From assembly GCF_002783505.1 (NCBI RefSeq), contig NZ_PFGL01000022.1:45826-109825 (forward strand): DNA of 64,000 nt. The letters run 5' to 3'. Positions 7,489-16,716 of this stretch are shown piece by piece. Source of the DNA: Shewanella sp. CG12_big_fil_rev_8_21_14_0_65_47_15. GTDB lineage: Bacteria > Pseudomonadota > Gammaproteobacteria > Enterobacterales > Shewanellaceae. Each line of letters opens with the position of its first letter. Positions within the stretch are counted from its first letter, which is position 1. The position numbers and the translations under genes are program-made. The notes under the pieces were generated by a model, which was not told the origin of the DNA, searched no databases, and saw only the letters and a list, made by a program, of their open reading frames with translations.

Positions 7489-8694
7489 TTACCTTAAACT
7501 CTCTTTGAGTTTTTTAAGATCATCGTATCGAGTGCGAATATCCGCACGCTGGGCCGCAGCCCGTCTATCACGCAACTTTTCTAGGGAGGCTAGCAATACA
7601 TGTAACGGCGGGCCGCTCGCGGTCACTTTAGCTAAATGCTGCTGCTCCATGCTTGTCGAAGGCTCGGCAATATATTTAGTCACTAACTCATTATGGTGCT
7701 GAATCGCAGTCTCGCCATGTAATTCACAGACTTCGATAAAGAGTTGTAGATTCGTTTGATACCATTCGTGGCTGGAATGCTCCATTGACTGTAAAAAATC
7801 ATCCATCAAGTTAGGCCGACGCATACATTCCCGCAGGATCTGCTGATCCTCCGGCATCATGTATAAAAACTTATCCACTAGCATCTGCGAATAAGCCGAT
7901 TCGTTGGCAAAACATAAGCCTAAGGTGAGATCGATAACATTGATACCCGCAAAGTCGCCGGCATTGGCACCACGGTAAACCACTGAGCCAACCCGATAGG
8001 GTTTATAGTATGGACGCACACAATAAAAGAAACGATCAGTATCTAACCGATTGAATAACTGCGTATTTGAATCGATAACATCCTGTAATGCTTGCTTGGC
8101 AACCCGCAGTAAATCGTGGCTAATAGGGTGAGAAATACCTAAGGGCTGAATTTTTAACAAGGCATCTGCGGCACGTTTATAGGCCAAGATCCCCTTAGTG
8201 TTGTAATCCACAAACAGCTTTTCATCGGGCAAATCGGTAAAACGCTTGTAAATGCCCCTATGGGCGCGGTTATGGGTTGTCAGATGCGCGGTGGCAAAGC
8301 GCGGCGTAACCCCAATAGAGGCGCCGATGTGCATCGCCAATGCCGATGCTTCTGCCAGTGGCGAGGTGGTTTCCCGCGAGGGTTCGGTAATTTCATGGCG
8401 TCGGCAGGCGGCCATATACAACCCTACGTTACCGAGTAAATCGAAGGCACTGTCGAAGCCCTCATCGGTATTGCCTTCATCGAGCAAGGTTTTTATCAGT
8501 TCTCGCCCTTCACACTCCAGCCTCTGTTTCGCTTCATCGCCGATATTGAGCACATTGGCCCGATCCGTTTGTTGGTAATAAAGCCGTTCAAGCTCGGAGT
8601 TTAGCTCGACGAAACGAGTGCGGATCCACTCATCGAAGGCTTGGGTATTAAAGGTTGCAGGTTTCACTTGGGCATCCTTGGTTGTTGTTATCAT
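7489..8694 (-). CDS. PrnB-like / IDO-superfamily haem protein
   Basis: 401 residues, largely helical, without a signal peptide. The sequence corresponds to the family that includes S. oneidensis SO4414, whose structure places it in the indoleamine/tryptophan dioxygenase superfamily, and PrnB of pyrrolnitrile synthesis (established knowledge, recalled). Visible segments include TTHNRAHRGIYKRFT near residue 140, YRGANAGDFAGINVIDLTLG near 245, and SSHEWYQTN near 315, the last containing a His that could be the haem ligand (inference). It is the first gene of a two-gene operon with the kynureninase-like enzyme. Upstream ribosome site is weak; it is divergent from dcuB. Confidence 0.78.
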   Translation of the reverse strand: MITTTKDAQVKPATFNTQAFDEWIRTRFVELNSELERLYYQQTDRANVLNIGDEAKQRLECEGRELIKTLLDEGNTDEGFDSAFDLLGNVGLYMAACRRHEITEPSRETTSPLAEASALAMHIGASIGVTPRFATAHLTTHNRAHRGIYKRFTDLPDEKLFVDYNTKGILAYKRAADALLKIQPLGISHPISHDLLRVAKQALQDVIDSNTQLFNRLDTDRFFYCVRPYYKPYRVGSVVYRGANAGDFAGINVIDLTLGLCFANESAYSQMLVDKFLYMMPEDQQILRECMRRPNLMDDFLQSMEHSSHEWYQTNLQLFIEVCELHGETAIQHHNELVTKYIAEPSTSMEQQHLAKVTASGPPLHVLLASLEKLRDRRAAAQRADIRTRYDDLKKLKESLR

Positions 8695-8945
8695 TATTTT
8701 AGTAGGTGCACTTTCTAAAGGGCGCGATGTATGCCGACCGTAGGCGTATTTATCAGGCCCGAGTTAACAAGAATGCTACTTATTGCGCTGCGATTCTAGC
8801 CTTAGGTCAAATTTGTGAAAATTCTAATGCCACTTTTTATTTACACCTTGAGCCAGCGCAAATTATCCAACCCCATCCCCAAGCAAAATACCCGCAAACG
8901 GTTTTCAAGATATCCATAACGGCAAGCGATACAGGGGTAACTCAA

Positions 8946-10289
8946 ATGATTTTGATGGAATTTATGGTGGTCCTAGGCTGCTTACTGCTAGGTACCCGCT
9001 ACGGCGGTATGGGGCTTGGGCTTATCAGCGGTATCGGCTTATTTTTACTCACCTTTGTGTTTGGTTTAGCGCCGGGGCAACCTCCGGTGCAAGTGATGCT
9101 GACCATACTCGCCGTGATTGGCTGCGCCGCCGTATTGCAAACTGCAGGTGGCCTCAATGTGATGATGCAATTTGCCGAGCGTTTACTGCGTCGTCACCCG
9201 CAATATATTACGATTCTGGCGCCCTTAACGACTTGGACATTGACCTTTCTCTGCGGCACGGGCCATGTGGTCTATACCATGTTCCCCATCATTTCCGATA
9301 TCGCACTGAAGAAAAATATTCGCCCAGAACGCCCGATGGCAGTTGCCTCTGTGGCATCCCAAATGGCCATTTGTGCTTCACCGGTTTCAGTGGCTGTGGT
9401 TTCCATGGTGTCCATACTCGCAGCGCAGCAAGGGGTTGGTCATGCCTATACCATGCTGGAAATTTTAATGGTTTCGGTTCCAGCTTCACTTGGCGGCGTA
9501 ATGGCAGCCGCACTTTGGAGCCTGCGCCGCGGTAAAGATTTAGATAAGGATGAGGAATTCCAGGAACGTATTAAAGATCCAACACAAAGAGCCTTTATCT
9601 ACGACAAGAGCGAAACCCTGCTCAACCGGAGTTTCCCTAAGGAGGCCTATTGGGCCACGGGGATATTCTTTACCGCCATTGCCGCAGTGGTGTTATTAGG
9701 TTCCTTTAGCGAGTTACGCCCCGCCTTTGAGGTTAAAGGTAAAAACACGCTCCTATCGATGAACTTAGTGATCCAGATGATGATGCTGATTGCCGGGGCA
9801 TTTATTCTGATGAGCTGCAAAGTCAAACCGACCGAGATAGCCAATGGCCCAGTATTTAAAGCGGGCATGGTAGCCATTTTTTCCGTCTTTGGTGTGGCGT
9901 GGATGAGTGATACTTTCTTCATCAGCCATATGGAAGTACTGAAGGAAAACCTGTCACATGTAGTGCAAAATCAACCTTGGACCTATGCGCTAGTGCTGTT
10001 TTTAATCTCTAAATTGGTCAATAGCCAAGCGGCGGCACTCACGGCCATAGCACCTATGGGGCTTGCATTAGGTGTCGATCCCAAACTCTTGATCGCCTTC
10101 CTTCCCGCGAGCTATGGCTACTTTGTGCTGCCGACTTATCCCAGCGATTTAGCCTGTATTGGCTTCGACCGTTCGGGTACGACTAAGATAGGTAAGTTCA
10201 TCATTAATCACAGCTTTATCATGCCAGGATTTATCGGCGTCGGTACGGCATCGACCCTAGGTTATCTGTTGGCGACAACCTTACTCTAG
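8946..10289 (+). CDS. dcuB: anaerobic C4-dicarboxylate transporter, Dcu family
   Basis: 447 residues from the ATG at 8946, chosen because AGGGG lies 8 bases upstream and because the longer frame adds 80 residues not seen in the family (usual length 430-450). About 10-12 membrane helices. Signatures of DcuA/DcuB are clear: GTGHVVYTMFPII, RPERPMAVASVASQMAICASPVS, and the C-terminal LPTYPSDLACIGFDRSGTT. DcuB-type carriers exchange fumarate, malate or aspartate for succinate in anaerobic respiration at the inner membrane. B rather than A is my choice by overall likeness. No convincing FNR or CRP site was seen in 8695-8945. Confidence 0.88.
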   Translation: MILMEFMVVLGCLLLGTRYGGMGLGLISGIGLFLLTFVFGLAPGQPPVQVMLTILAVIGCAAVLQTAGGLNVMMQFAERLLRRHPQYITILAPLTTWTLTFLCGTGHVVYTMFPIISDIALKKNIRPERPMAVASVASQMAICASPVSVAVVSMVSILAAQQGVGHAYTMLEILMVSVPASLGGVMAAALWSLRRGKDLDKDEEFQERIKDPTQRAFIYDKSETLLNRSFPKEAYWATGIFFTAIAAVVLLGSFSELRPAFEVKGKNTLLSMNLVIQMMMLIAGAFILMSCKVKPTEIANGPVFKAGMVAIFSVFGVAWMSDTFFISHMEVLKENLSHVVQNQPWTYALVLFLISKLVNSQAAALTAIAPMGLALGVDPKLLIAFLPASYGYFVLPTYPSDLACIGFDRSGTTKIGKFIINHSFIMPGFIGVGTASTLGYLLATTLL

Positions 10290-10306
10290 CATTGACTTAG
10301 CAGATA

Positions 10307-10328
10307 AAAGGCCGAATATTCGGCCTTT
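10307..10328. terminator. bidirectional terminator after dcuB
   Basis: AAAGGCCGAA (10307-10316) and TTCGGCCTTT (10319-10328) form a near-continuous palindrome between the converging dcuB and tetR genes, with CTCTTT downstream. Confidence 0.8.
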
Positions 10329-10341
10329 CTCTTTAAACGAA

Positions 10342-10953
10342 TTAAGCCCGATACATGGCTAAAAACAGCTTAATATTCGCGTCGATAATGGCTTGCTGAT
10401 GATCGTCATAATTTTTCATATGGAAGAGTTTTGGCCAGAAGGCAAATGCCTTAAACATGCCCCAGAACTGAGTTGAAGCAATAGCAATATCCTCTATTTT
10501 TAGTGCCTTATGTGCTACAGCGCCGGCTAGCCAAGCCTCGAGCCCACCCTCTTGCTTAGCGAGCTTTTCCATGGCTTCGGTCGCTTGGATGGGTGAGCGA
10601 ATAAATTCAGCCATCACCACCCGCGCCACATCGAGAAACTCAGGCTGCTGATATAAGGTCCAGCATCGGCGGGCGATTTGCTGTAATTGATCTTCGAGGC
10701 TGACATCGGGATTAAAGGCTAAGGTTGCCGCCTCTTTAGTGCGGGACCATAACTCTGTCGTTGTGGTATCGAACAGCACTTCCTTGCTCGGAAAATGATT
10801 ATAAACCGTTCGCTTAGAGACATTTGCACGTAGTGCAATTCTATCCATGCTAGCGCCAACAAAACCATTGACCATAAATTCCTCCCGTGAAGCACTGAGG
10901 ATTGCCGCACGCTTCTGTTGTGAATTCGTCAATTTTACGGGTTTGTCCGCCAT
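10342..10953 (-). CDS. TetR/AcrR family transcriptional repressor (AefR-like C-terminus)
   Basis: 203 residues. Residues 12-60 form the TetR helix-turn-helix with AILSASREEF, GASMDRIALRANVSKRTVYNHF and PSKEVLF. The C-terminal ligand domain resembles the AefR-like group. The gene is divergent from the metallo-beta-lactamase-fold hydrolase; a perfect palindrome at 11021-11043 sits between them and is the likely operator, so it probably represses itself and that hydrolase until an unknown ligand binds. Confidence 0.85.
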   Translation of the reverse strand: MADKPVKLTNSQQKRAAILSASREEFMVNGFVGASMDRIALRANVSKRTVYNHFPSKEVLFDTTTTELWSRTKEAATLAFNPDVSLEDQLQQIARRCWTLYQQPEFLDVARVVMAEFIRSPIQATEAMEKLAKQEGGLEAWLAGAVAHKALKIEDIAIASTQFWGMFKAFAFWPKLFHMKNYDDHQQAIIDANIKLFLAMYRA

Positions 10954-11020
10954 ATTCTTTACGCCATAACATTATTTGCCGACATTTTACACTATCCAGT
11001 TTACTTTTACATAATCATAT

Positions 11021-11043
11021 GTAAACTACACTGTGTAGTTTAC
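11021..11043. promoter_or_regulatory. TetR-type palindromic operator
   Basis: GTAAACTACAC (11021-11031), one central base, then its exact complement GTGTAGTTTAC (11033-11043). A further AGTTTAC half-site near 10999-11005 repeats one arm. It lies 68 bp from the tetR start and 61 bp from the hydrolase start. Confidence 0.8.
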
Positions 11044-11104
11044 TTTTGGCAAACTTAATGCGACTGAAAACCCCTTAACCTTACTGCTACTCGGGAGCTT
11101 TGCG

Positions 11105-12175
11105 ATGGCCATTTATACCGACACTCATATAAACGCCCAGACTAAGGGCAAACGCTTTCGAAACGAAGCTCCAAATACGCGCAGTGGTGAAGGTAATTTA
11201 CCTACTATTTTATGGCGTTACCTCACCGAGCACATTCCGGATAAAAGCCCGAGCACCGCCTTACCCATTCGTAAAATGCGCCTTAATCCCACGGCCGATG
11301 GCACGCCTATGTTATATAAAATCAGCCACTCGACCCTGTTATTACAACTCAATGGCCAGTATTGGTTAACCGATCCGGTATTTTCAAAACGCGCGTCACC
11401 GAGCCAAGCGTTTGGTCCAAAGCGATTCCATCAATTGCCGATTGAACTCGATGAAATCCCCGCGTTGGCGGGTATTATTCTGTCCCACGATCATTACGAT
11501 CACTTAGATAAATCCAGTATTTTGGCCCTAGCCGAACGCACCCAAGTATTTATCGTCCCACTAGGTGTTGATAACCATTTGATCGAATGGAGTATTCCGG
11601 CAAATAAGATAATTGCACTCGATTGGTGGCAGGAAACGCAACAGGGTGGTATACGCTTTATCGCCACCCCGGCGCAACACTTCTCTGGCCGAGGTCTTAG
11701 GGATAAAAACCACACTCTGTGGGCATCTTGGGTCATTCAATCGCCGGAGGTAAAAGTGTTTTTCAGCGGGGACTCAGGTTATTTTGATGGCTTTAAAAAG
11801 ATTGGTGATAGGTTCGGCCCCTTCGATCTAACCTTAATCGAAACTGGCGCCTATGATGAAATGTGGGCGGATATCCACATGCAGCCAGAGCAGTCACTGC
11901 GGGCGCATTTAGATCTGCAGGGACGCCACCTTATCCCAATACATAACAGCAGTTTCGATCTTGCACTCCACCCTTGGTACGAACCGCTAGAGCGACTTGC
12001 CGCGGCGACAAAGGCCTATGGGGTGCCACTGCTGACGCCCGAGTTTGGTCAAGGTATCCAGTTAAATGAATTGGCCCACAGCCCGGCGCTGAACCACGGC
12101 TGGTGGAAAAGCTATTTACCTAAGAATAGGCCCGAATTTGAGATCCTTGTGCCGCGCATGGCCACGGATAAATAA
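11105..12175 (+). CDS. metallo-beta-lactamase-fold hydrolase, NAPE-PLD-like
   Basis: 356 residues. The metal-binding motif SHDHYDHLD (HxHxDH) lies at about residue 128, with further ligands in PAQHFSGRG and FSGDSGYFDGF and a late His in LIPIHNSSFDLALHPW. Segments such as STLLLQLNGQYWLTDPVFS and WWQE are typical of the N-acyl-phosphatidylethanolamine phospholipase D/UlaG-like branch. No signal peptide, so it should act in the cytosol or at the inner face of the membrane. GGGAG precedes the ATG. It is probably controlled by the divergent TetR repressor. The true substrate is not known; a lipid or lactone is possible. Confidence 0.82.
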   Translation: MAIYTDTHINAQTKGKRFRNEAPNTRSGEGNLPTILWRYLTEHIPDKSPSTALPIRKMRLNPTADGTPMLYKISHSTLLLQLNGQYWLTDPVFSKRASPSQAFGPKRFHQLPIELDEIPALAGIILSHDHYDHLDKSSILALAERTQVFIVPLGVDNHLIEWSIPANKIIALDWWQETQQGGIRFIATPAQHFSGRGLRDKNHTLWASWVIQSPEVKVFFSGDSGYFDGFKKIGDRFGPFDLTLIETGAYDEMWADIHMQPEQSLRAHLDLQGRHLIPIHNSSFDLALHPWYEPLERLAAATKAYGVPLLTPEFGQGIQLNELAHSPALNHGWWKSYLPKNRPEFEILVPRMATDK

Positions 12176-12187
12176 TCACTTACGAAT

Positions 12188-12215
12188 AGAGATGGCCCGG
12201 CGACGGGCCATCTCT
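12188..12215 (+). terminator. strong stem-loop after the hydrolase gene
   Basis: AGAGATGGCCC (12188-12198) and GGGCCATCTCT (12205-12215) form an 11-bp perfect stem with a 6-base loop, 12 bases after the stop codon. There is no good T-tract, so it may be an mRNA end-protecting hairpin or an imperfect terminator. Confidence 0.6.
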
Positions 12216-12394
12216 GCATACTTGAATAATCGCCCCTAACTATGCGATATCGCAGGGTAAAGCATCCTCTAATTCAGACCTGTGTTTAAGAACACAACGA
12301 AAGTAGTAACCTGCCTCTATTTCTGCGCTATGCCTAGACGCTGCTATTCTTCAGGGCATAAAATACCTAGTCCAAAGTAAGAGAGAAAATATCA

Positions 12395-12979
12395 GTGTTA
12401 GCTTGGCTTAAACAACGTCTCCAACGCGATATTCTCCGTTTAGGTCGCCCAGAGCCACAAACCGACTTACGCGCCATTTTCCCTCGGGCGCTGATGCCTA
12501 GTCTCAGTTTGCCGGACAGGCAAGTTTACCCGCCCATAGTGTCTCTGGCCAAGGATCATATTTTTGGCTATCGAATGCATTGTTTACTCACCTACCAAGG
12601 CAAAGAGGCGCTGGACACGCTATTGCGCGGGGCTGGCTTTATGGCCTTGCCCGCGGTCACGGAACATTTTAGTGGTGTTATCGAGCACTCAACCAATGAG
12701 ACCCGTATATTTTTAAATCAATATATTGATTTTGCAGGTGTTTGTATAAATTTAGTGACCAATAACAACACCTTACTCGCGGCGTTAGTGAACTTCAAAT
12801 CCGCGCCACCCACTCCATGGGAAAGCTTTGCCGATGTCGATCCCGACACTTTAGGTAGCCTGCAAGGCAATATCGATTTTTGGTGCAACTATTTCTGGCG
12901 GCCCTATTGGTTGTCACTCTCAGCAGCTGAGCGTTTACAGTACCCAGTAAAGTGGCAAGAATTTAGCGATTTTCATTAA
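12395..12979 (+). CDS. hypothetical protein, 194 aa
   Basis: The frame opens at GTG (12395) with AGAGAG about 10 bases upstream. The protein is mixed alpha/beta with no signal peptide or membrane helix; it begins with a basic helix (LKQRLQRDILRLGRP) and has a WCNYFWRPYWLSLSAAER aromatic cluster near the C-terminus. I do not recognise the family. It is 37 bases ahead of the M23 peptidase on the same strand, so they may be cotranscribed. Base composition looks like that of neighbouring core genes, which argues against chance. Confidence 0.6.
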   Translation: MLAWLKQRLQRDILRLGRPEPQTDLRAIFPRALMPSLSLPDRQVYPPIVSLAKDHIFGYRMHCLLTYQGKEALDTLLRGAGFMALPAVTEHFSGVIEHSTNETRIFLNQYIDFAGVCINLVTNNNTLLAALVNFKSAPPTPWESFADVDPDTLGSLQGNIDFWCNYFWRPYWLSLSAAERLQYPVKWQEFSDFH

Positions 12980-13016
12980 AGTAGAAAGCAGCACTAACGC
13001 TTAATGCAGGATAAAA

Positions 13017-13529
13017 ATGAAATTAACATCTGTTGGATTAGCACTAGCGTTACTGCTACTTGGCGGTTACTTGATCCCTGAGTCACCTGTGATCCCGGTA
13101 AAAGGCGCCAGCAGTAAAGACTGGAATAGCCAAACCTTTTGGTATGAGCCCTGGGGCACATCGGGCGTGCATAAAGGCATAGATATTTTTGCCCCCAAAA
13201 ATACCCCTGTGATAGCGCCCACACCTATGCTGATTATTTATCGAGGCAACTTCTTCCAGGGAGGTAAGGTCGTGGTTGGCCTTGGCCCTAAATGGCAGAT
13301 CCACTATTTTGCCCATTTGGCGGCAATTGCCGCTGATACAAGGTTAATTGCAATGAAAGGAGATCCCCTTGGCGCCGTAGGTGATACGGGGAATGCCCAG
13401 GGCAAACCGGCACATTTGCACTATTCGATTTTAAGTTTATTGCCTAAACCTTGGCTGATAGATACTTCGACCCAGGGCTATAAAAAAGCCGTTTATCAAA
13501 ATCCTATTGAGTATCTTAAAGAACAATAA
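13017..13529 (+). CDS. M23 family metallopeptidase (LytM-like)
   Basis: 170 residues with a hydrophobic N-terminus (residues 4-22) that is a signal peptide or anchor. The catalytic zinc motifs are HKGID (HxxxD, about residue 45) and HLHYSI (HxH, about residue 130), with IHYFAHL between them. Such enzymes cut peptidoglycan cross-bridges or act as adaptors for amidases in the periplasm; because both motifs are intact it should be catalytic. It is short, consisting of little more than the peptidase domain. The ATG follows AGGAT. Confidence 0.85.
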   Translation: MKLTSVGLALALLLLGGYLIPESPVIPVKGASSKDWNSQTFWYEPWGTSGVHKGIDIFAPKNTPVIAPTPMLIIYRGNFFQGGKVVVGLGPKWQIHYFAHLAAIAADTRLIAMKGDPLGAVGDTGNAQGKPAHLHYSILSLLPKPWLIDTSTQGYKKAVYQNPIEYLKEQ

Positions 13530-13582
13530 GTTTATATTATTAAGAGTTACATGGAGTTAGTTAGCGTTACCTACTGCCTTAA

Positions 13583-13768
13583 TCAATGAGTTAATTCGGA
13601 TACCTCAGGCAGAGGCGCAGTTTCCAGTGGCACAATTTCGATTTGAGCAGCTGCTACTGCTCTATCAGCCTTAGCTATATATTTGGGTTTATTATTGGTC
13701 CGCAGTTTAGCATTAGCTTTTTTCGCCTTGCTTTTTAGGGTTTGGTTAATCTTCTTTTTACGGTTCAT
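13583..13768 (-). CDS. DUF2986 family small basic protein
   Basis: 61 residues. The N-terminus MNRKKKINQTLKSKAKKANAK is extremely basic and the run NNKPKYIAKADRA follows, matching my memory of DUF2986 proteins found in Shewanella and Vibrio. The C-terminal part is acidic/proline-rich. No membrane segment. The basic half suggests nucleic acid or ribosome binding, which is inference. It is transcribed opposite to both neighbours. Confidence 0.7.
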   Translation of the reverse strand: MNRKKKINQTLKSKAKKANAKLRTNNKPKYIAKADRAVAAAQIEIVPLETAPLPEVSELTH

Positions 13769-14019
13769 TAGAGCACCAAATAGCCGCCAGCCACCTCAAA
13801 CGTATATTCATATCCCGCTCTGGGTCAGCTTATTGGCGGCAACTGACTGTGATTTGGCCGACATAATAGCTTATCTAGGTTTTGGGGTTAATCCTCAATT
13901 TAAATACACCTCTCACTGCAAGATAAATCACAACTTTTAAATATTGTCGCCTTATCAAGTCATTTCACCTACGACACGGCTAGACAATCGATATCTACTC
14001 CCATAGAATTCACGATTAA

Positions 14020-14034
14020 TAAAAATCGTTATCA
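14020..14034. promoter_or_regulatory. putative Fur box
   Basis: On the minus strand TGATAACGATTTTTA matches about 12 of 15 positions of the 7-1-7 Fur consensus TGATAATNATTATCA. It lies 81 bp before the TonB-dependent receptor start, the usual place for iron repression. Confidence 0.6.
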
Positions 14035-14114
14035 TTTGCAATGCTATTTAACGGAATGTGCTGATGCCAAGGAATTCGGTGTAACACACTTACTCGATCT
14101 ATGCAGGAAGTTAT

Positions 14115-16283
14115 ATGACGTTCAAAACCTCGTTTGTTGCCCTCGCCGTGCTCGCGGCACTGACCCAATCTGCCGCAGCACAGGATGCCCCTGACAGTAA
14201 CAATAAAAATAAAGAAATCGAAAAAATCACTGTCACCGCGAGCCGTATGGATAAGTCTCCAAGCTCGATCCCGAATACTGTCACTATTATCGACCGCGTG
14301 CAGTTAGAAGAGCAGTTTCGCACCACTAAGGATTTATCCACCATTATCGGTAACTTAGCGCCCAGTTTTTCGCCAAGCCGTCAGAAGATGAGCAACACGG
14401 GTGAAACCCTACGCGGCCGTCCACCACTCATTATGATCGATGGTGTACCCCAATCGAATCCGCTGCGCAGCGGCGGCCGTTCGGGTCAGACTATCGATCC
14501 TGCCATGATAGAACGGATTGAAATTATTCATGGCGCCAATGCGATGCACGGTTTAGGCGCCCAGGGCGGGATCATCAACTACATCACTAAAAAGCCATCC
14601 GGTGATAACGAGCACCAAGCAAGTTTCGATGTCACAGTGCCGGATTCCCTCGAGTCTAATGGTGTGAGCTTTGGTGCCAGTTATGCGTTTTCCGGTGAGT
14701 CTGAATTTATCGACATGCTAGGCTCCGTCAGCTATCGCAATAATGGGGTTTACTATGATGCTAACCACGATGTTATTGGCGTCGATACGACTCAAGGCGA
14801 GTCAATGGATAGCCAAAGCGCTGACTTCTTTATCAAACTTGGTCACAATTTTGCTGAGTCACGGCTAGAGCTGATGGTCAACCATTACAATATGGAAAAC
14901 AATGGCGATTGGATGCCCGTAAAAGGCGATATCACCAATGGCATACCGACGGGCGCGGTGGAAGAAAAACAACCCTGGGAAGCCGCTAATAACCAAGTCA
15001 CGACCTCTAGTTTGACTTACAGCCACGAAAATATTGCCGGCCAACAACTGAACGTACAGCTGTTTAATCAGGATTTCCAAGCCATATATGGCGGTGGCTG
15101 TAACAAAACCTTCTTCGATCCTGCGTTTGCCAATGACGACCAACTGGTTCAATGTGAAGGCCCTAAGGGTGAGAGCTGGTACTACGAGCAATCCCGTAAC
15201 TCTTCGGTCAAATGGGGCTTAAAAACCTCATTGATTGCCAAAAATATTGCCGACACTGGCATAGATGCCGCCTATGGCCTCGACCTGTTCCGCGATACCA
15301 CCGAGCAAGATCTAGTGCAAACTGGTCTTTCATGGGTGCCCGAAAGTACCTATGACAACGTCGCGCCATACTTACAATTAGATTATGATTTAATTACCGA
15401 TTTAACCCTATCAACCGGTGTCCGTTACGAACACGCAACCCTCAATGTTGATGACTATAAAACCCTTTACGGTGCAGGCAATAAGCAGATTGAAGGAGGT
15501 GAAGCGAGTTTCGACGAGACCCTATTCAATATCGGCGTATCCTACAAAATCACCCCAGATATCCGCCTTTACACGAGCTATAACCAAGGTTTTGGCATGC
15601 CGGACATTGGCCGTATCCTGCGTGACGGCAATAGCTTCCCCGGCGAGAACCCCAGCATAGAAGACTCCCTCTCCCTCGCCCCTATTGTGACGGATAACGT
15701 TGAATTTGGTGCCGATTATCAAGGTAAGTACTTGAGTGCTAAGATTGCCTACTACCGCTCAGCCACAGACTATGGTTCACGCTTAGCCTTAAACAGCGAT
15801 GGATTTTACGATGTGAAACGGGAAAAGAGCGTTATCGACGGTATCGAGGCTAATGTGACCGCTTACCTAAGCAGCAACGATGATCTGGGCATGAATATCG
15901 CCATCCAGCGGGGGGAATACGATTCTAACGATGACAGCAAAACAGATACCGATCTCGATGGTGCCAACATTTCGCCAAATCGTATCAACCTGTTCTGGAC
16001 TCATAACTTCGATAATGAAATGTCGACCCGGGTTCAAGCTAACTACTTTATGGACCGTGATTTTGAAGATGCCGCGGGGGACAAATACGCCGAGTTTGAG
16101 GGTTACACGACGGTCGATGCGTCCTTCGCTATGCCACTCTACACTGGCACCCTAAGCCTAGGCGTACAAAACCTGTTTAATAAGGATTATTTCAACTACT
16201 ACTCACAAACCATGGGCACAAATGATCGCTATTTCAAAGGGATGGGACGCACTGCAACTATAGGTTACAGCATACCATTTTAA
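14115..16283 (+). CDS. TonB-dependent siderophore receptor
   Basis: 722 residues with a signal peptide cleaved after about AAAQ (residue 22). The TonB box region KEIEKITVTASR follows, then the plug domain with RGRPPLIMIDGVPQ and RIEIIHGANAMHGLGAQGG, and a 22-strand barrel ending in GYSIPF. A Cys pair is present in an extracellular loop (GGCNKTFF ... VQCEGPKG). The protein imports a ferric siderophore across the outer membrane; which one is not evident. A Fur-like box lies upstream. It is a single gene followed by a strong bidirectional terminator. Confidence 0.9.
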   Translation: MTFKTSFVALAVLAALTQSAAAQDAPDSNNKNKEIEKITVTASRMDKSPSSIPNTVTIIDRVQLEEQFRTTKDLSTIIGNLAPSFSPSRQKMSNTGETLRGRPPLIMIDGVPQSNPLRSGGRSGQTIDPAMIERIEIIHGANAMHGLGAQGGIINYITKKPSGDNEHQASFDVTVPDSLESNGVSFGASYAFSGESEFIDMLGSVSYRNNGVYYDANHDVIGVDTTQGESMDSQSADFFIKLGHNFAESRLELMVNHYNMENNGDWMPVKGDITNGIPTGAVEEKQPWEAANNQVTTSSLTYSHENIAGQQLNVQLFNQDFQAIYGGGCNKTFFDPAFANDDQLVQCEGPKGESWYYEQSRNSSVKWGLKTSLIAKNIADTGIDAAYGLDLFRDTTEQDLVQTGLSWVPESTYDNVAPYLQLDYDLITDLTLSTGVRYEHATLNVDDYKTLYGAGNKQIEGGEASFDETLFNIGVSYKITPDIRLYTSYNQGFGMPDIGRILRDGNSFPGENPSIEDSLSLAPIVTDNVEFGADYQGKYLSAKIAYYRSATDYGSRLALNSDGFYDVKREKSVIDGIEANVTAYLSSNDDLGMNIAIQRGEYDSNDDSKTDTDLDGANISPNRINLFWTHNFDNEMSTRVQANYFMDRDFEDAAGDKYAEFEGYTTVDASFAMPLYTGTLSLGVQNLFNKDYFNYYSQTMGTNDRYFKGMGRTATIGYSIPF

Positions 16284-16303
16284 GTAAAGGGGTCATTGAA
16301 CAC

Positions 16304-16332
16304 AAAAAAAGCGCATTAATTGCGCTTTTTTT
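16304..16332. terminator. bidirectional terminator
   Basis: GCGCA (16311-16315) and TGCGC (16321-16325) with seven A's before and seven T's after. It serves the TonB receptor on the plus strand and the YqaE-like gene on the minus strand. Confidence 0.85.
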
Positions 16333-16357
16333 CACTCTTTTGGAAAATAAATAAAAA

Positions 16358-16525
16358 TTATGCTTTGGTCACCACCCAAAGTGCGTGTAATAAACCAGGG
16401 AACCAGAAGAGTAAACATAACACTATGTTTATTAATAAATCTTTACCCGCACCCGCCTTCAAAAATACCGCAACTGGGGGGAGTAAAATCGCAATAATCA
16501 CTAAGAGTAATTTATTTGTATCCAT
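16358..16525 (-). CDS. YqaE/Pmp3 family small membrane protein
   Basis: 55 residues in two hydrophobic helices separated by a short basic loop. The segment AILLPPVAVFLKAGAGKDLL is the family hallmark, followed by a second helix with WFPGLLHALWVV. AAGGA precedes the ATG by 9 bases. Pmp3/YqaE proteins sit in the inner membrane and are linked to cation balance and stress in yeast, plants and bacteria; the exact bacterial role is unclear. It is convergent with the TonB receptor and shares its terminator. Confidence 0.85.
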   Translation of the reverse strand: MDTNKLLLVIIAILLPPVAVFLKAGAGKDLLINIVLCLLFWFPGLLHALWVVTKA

Positions 16526-16716
16526 AACCGAGCATCCTTAAACGGGGACTATTAGTAAATCAACAGGATATAACTTCGCAGGAAGACCCTACATTTGCAA
16601 ATACTTTAGGGAGATAGGCATGTCAGAGTGAGTTTTACCGCTATATGATCCATCATGTTAATCTCAACCGAGAACCCAAAAGCCATCTATAGTTAAAGAA
16701 AAATCGAATTACCTAA

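Noticed and set aside
8780..8840. CRP or FNR site before dcuB
   Set aside because: Only one half-site (TTTGTGA) is visible; the second half does not match.
8706..8945. N-terminal 80-residue extension of DcuB
   Set aside because: It is hydrophilic, absent from the family, and a good ribosome site precedes the internal ATG at 8946.
13683..13940. 85-codon plus-strand frame
   Set aside because: Antisense to the DUF2986 gene and with composition expected of an opposite-strand shadow.
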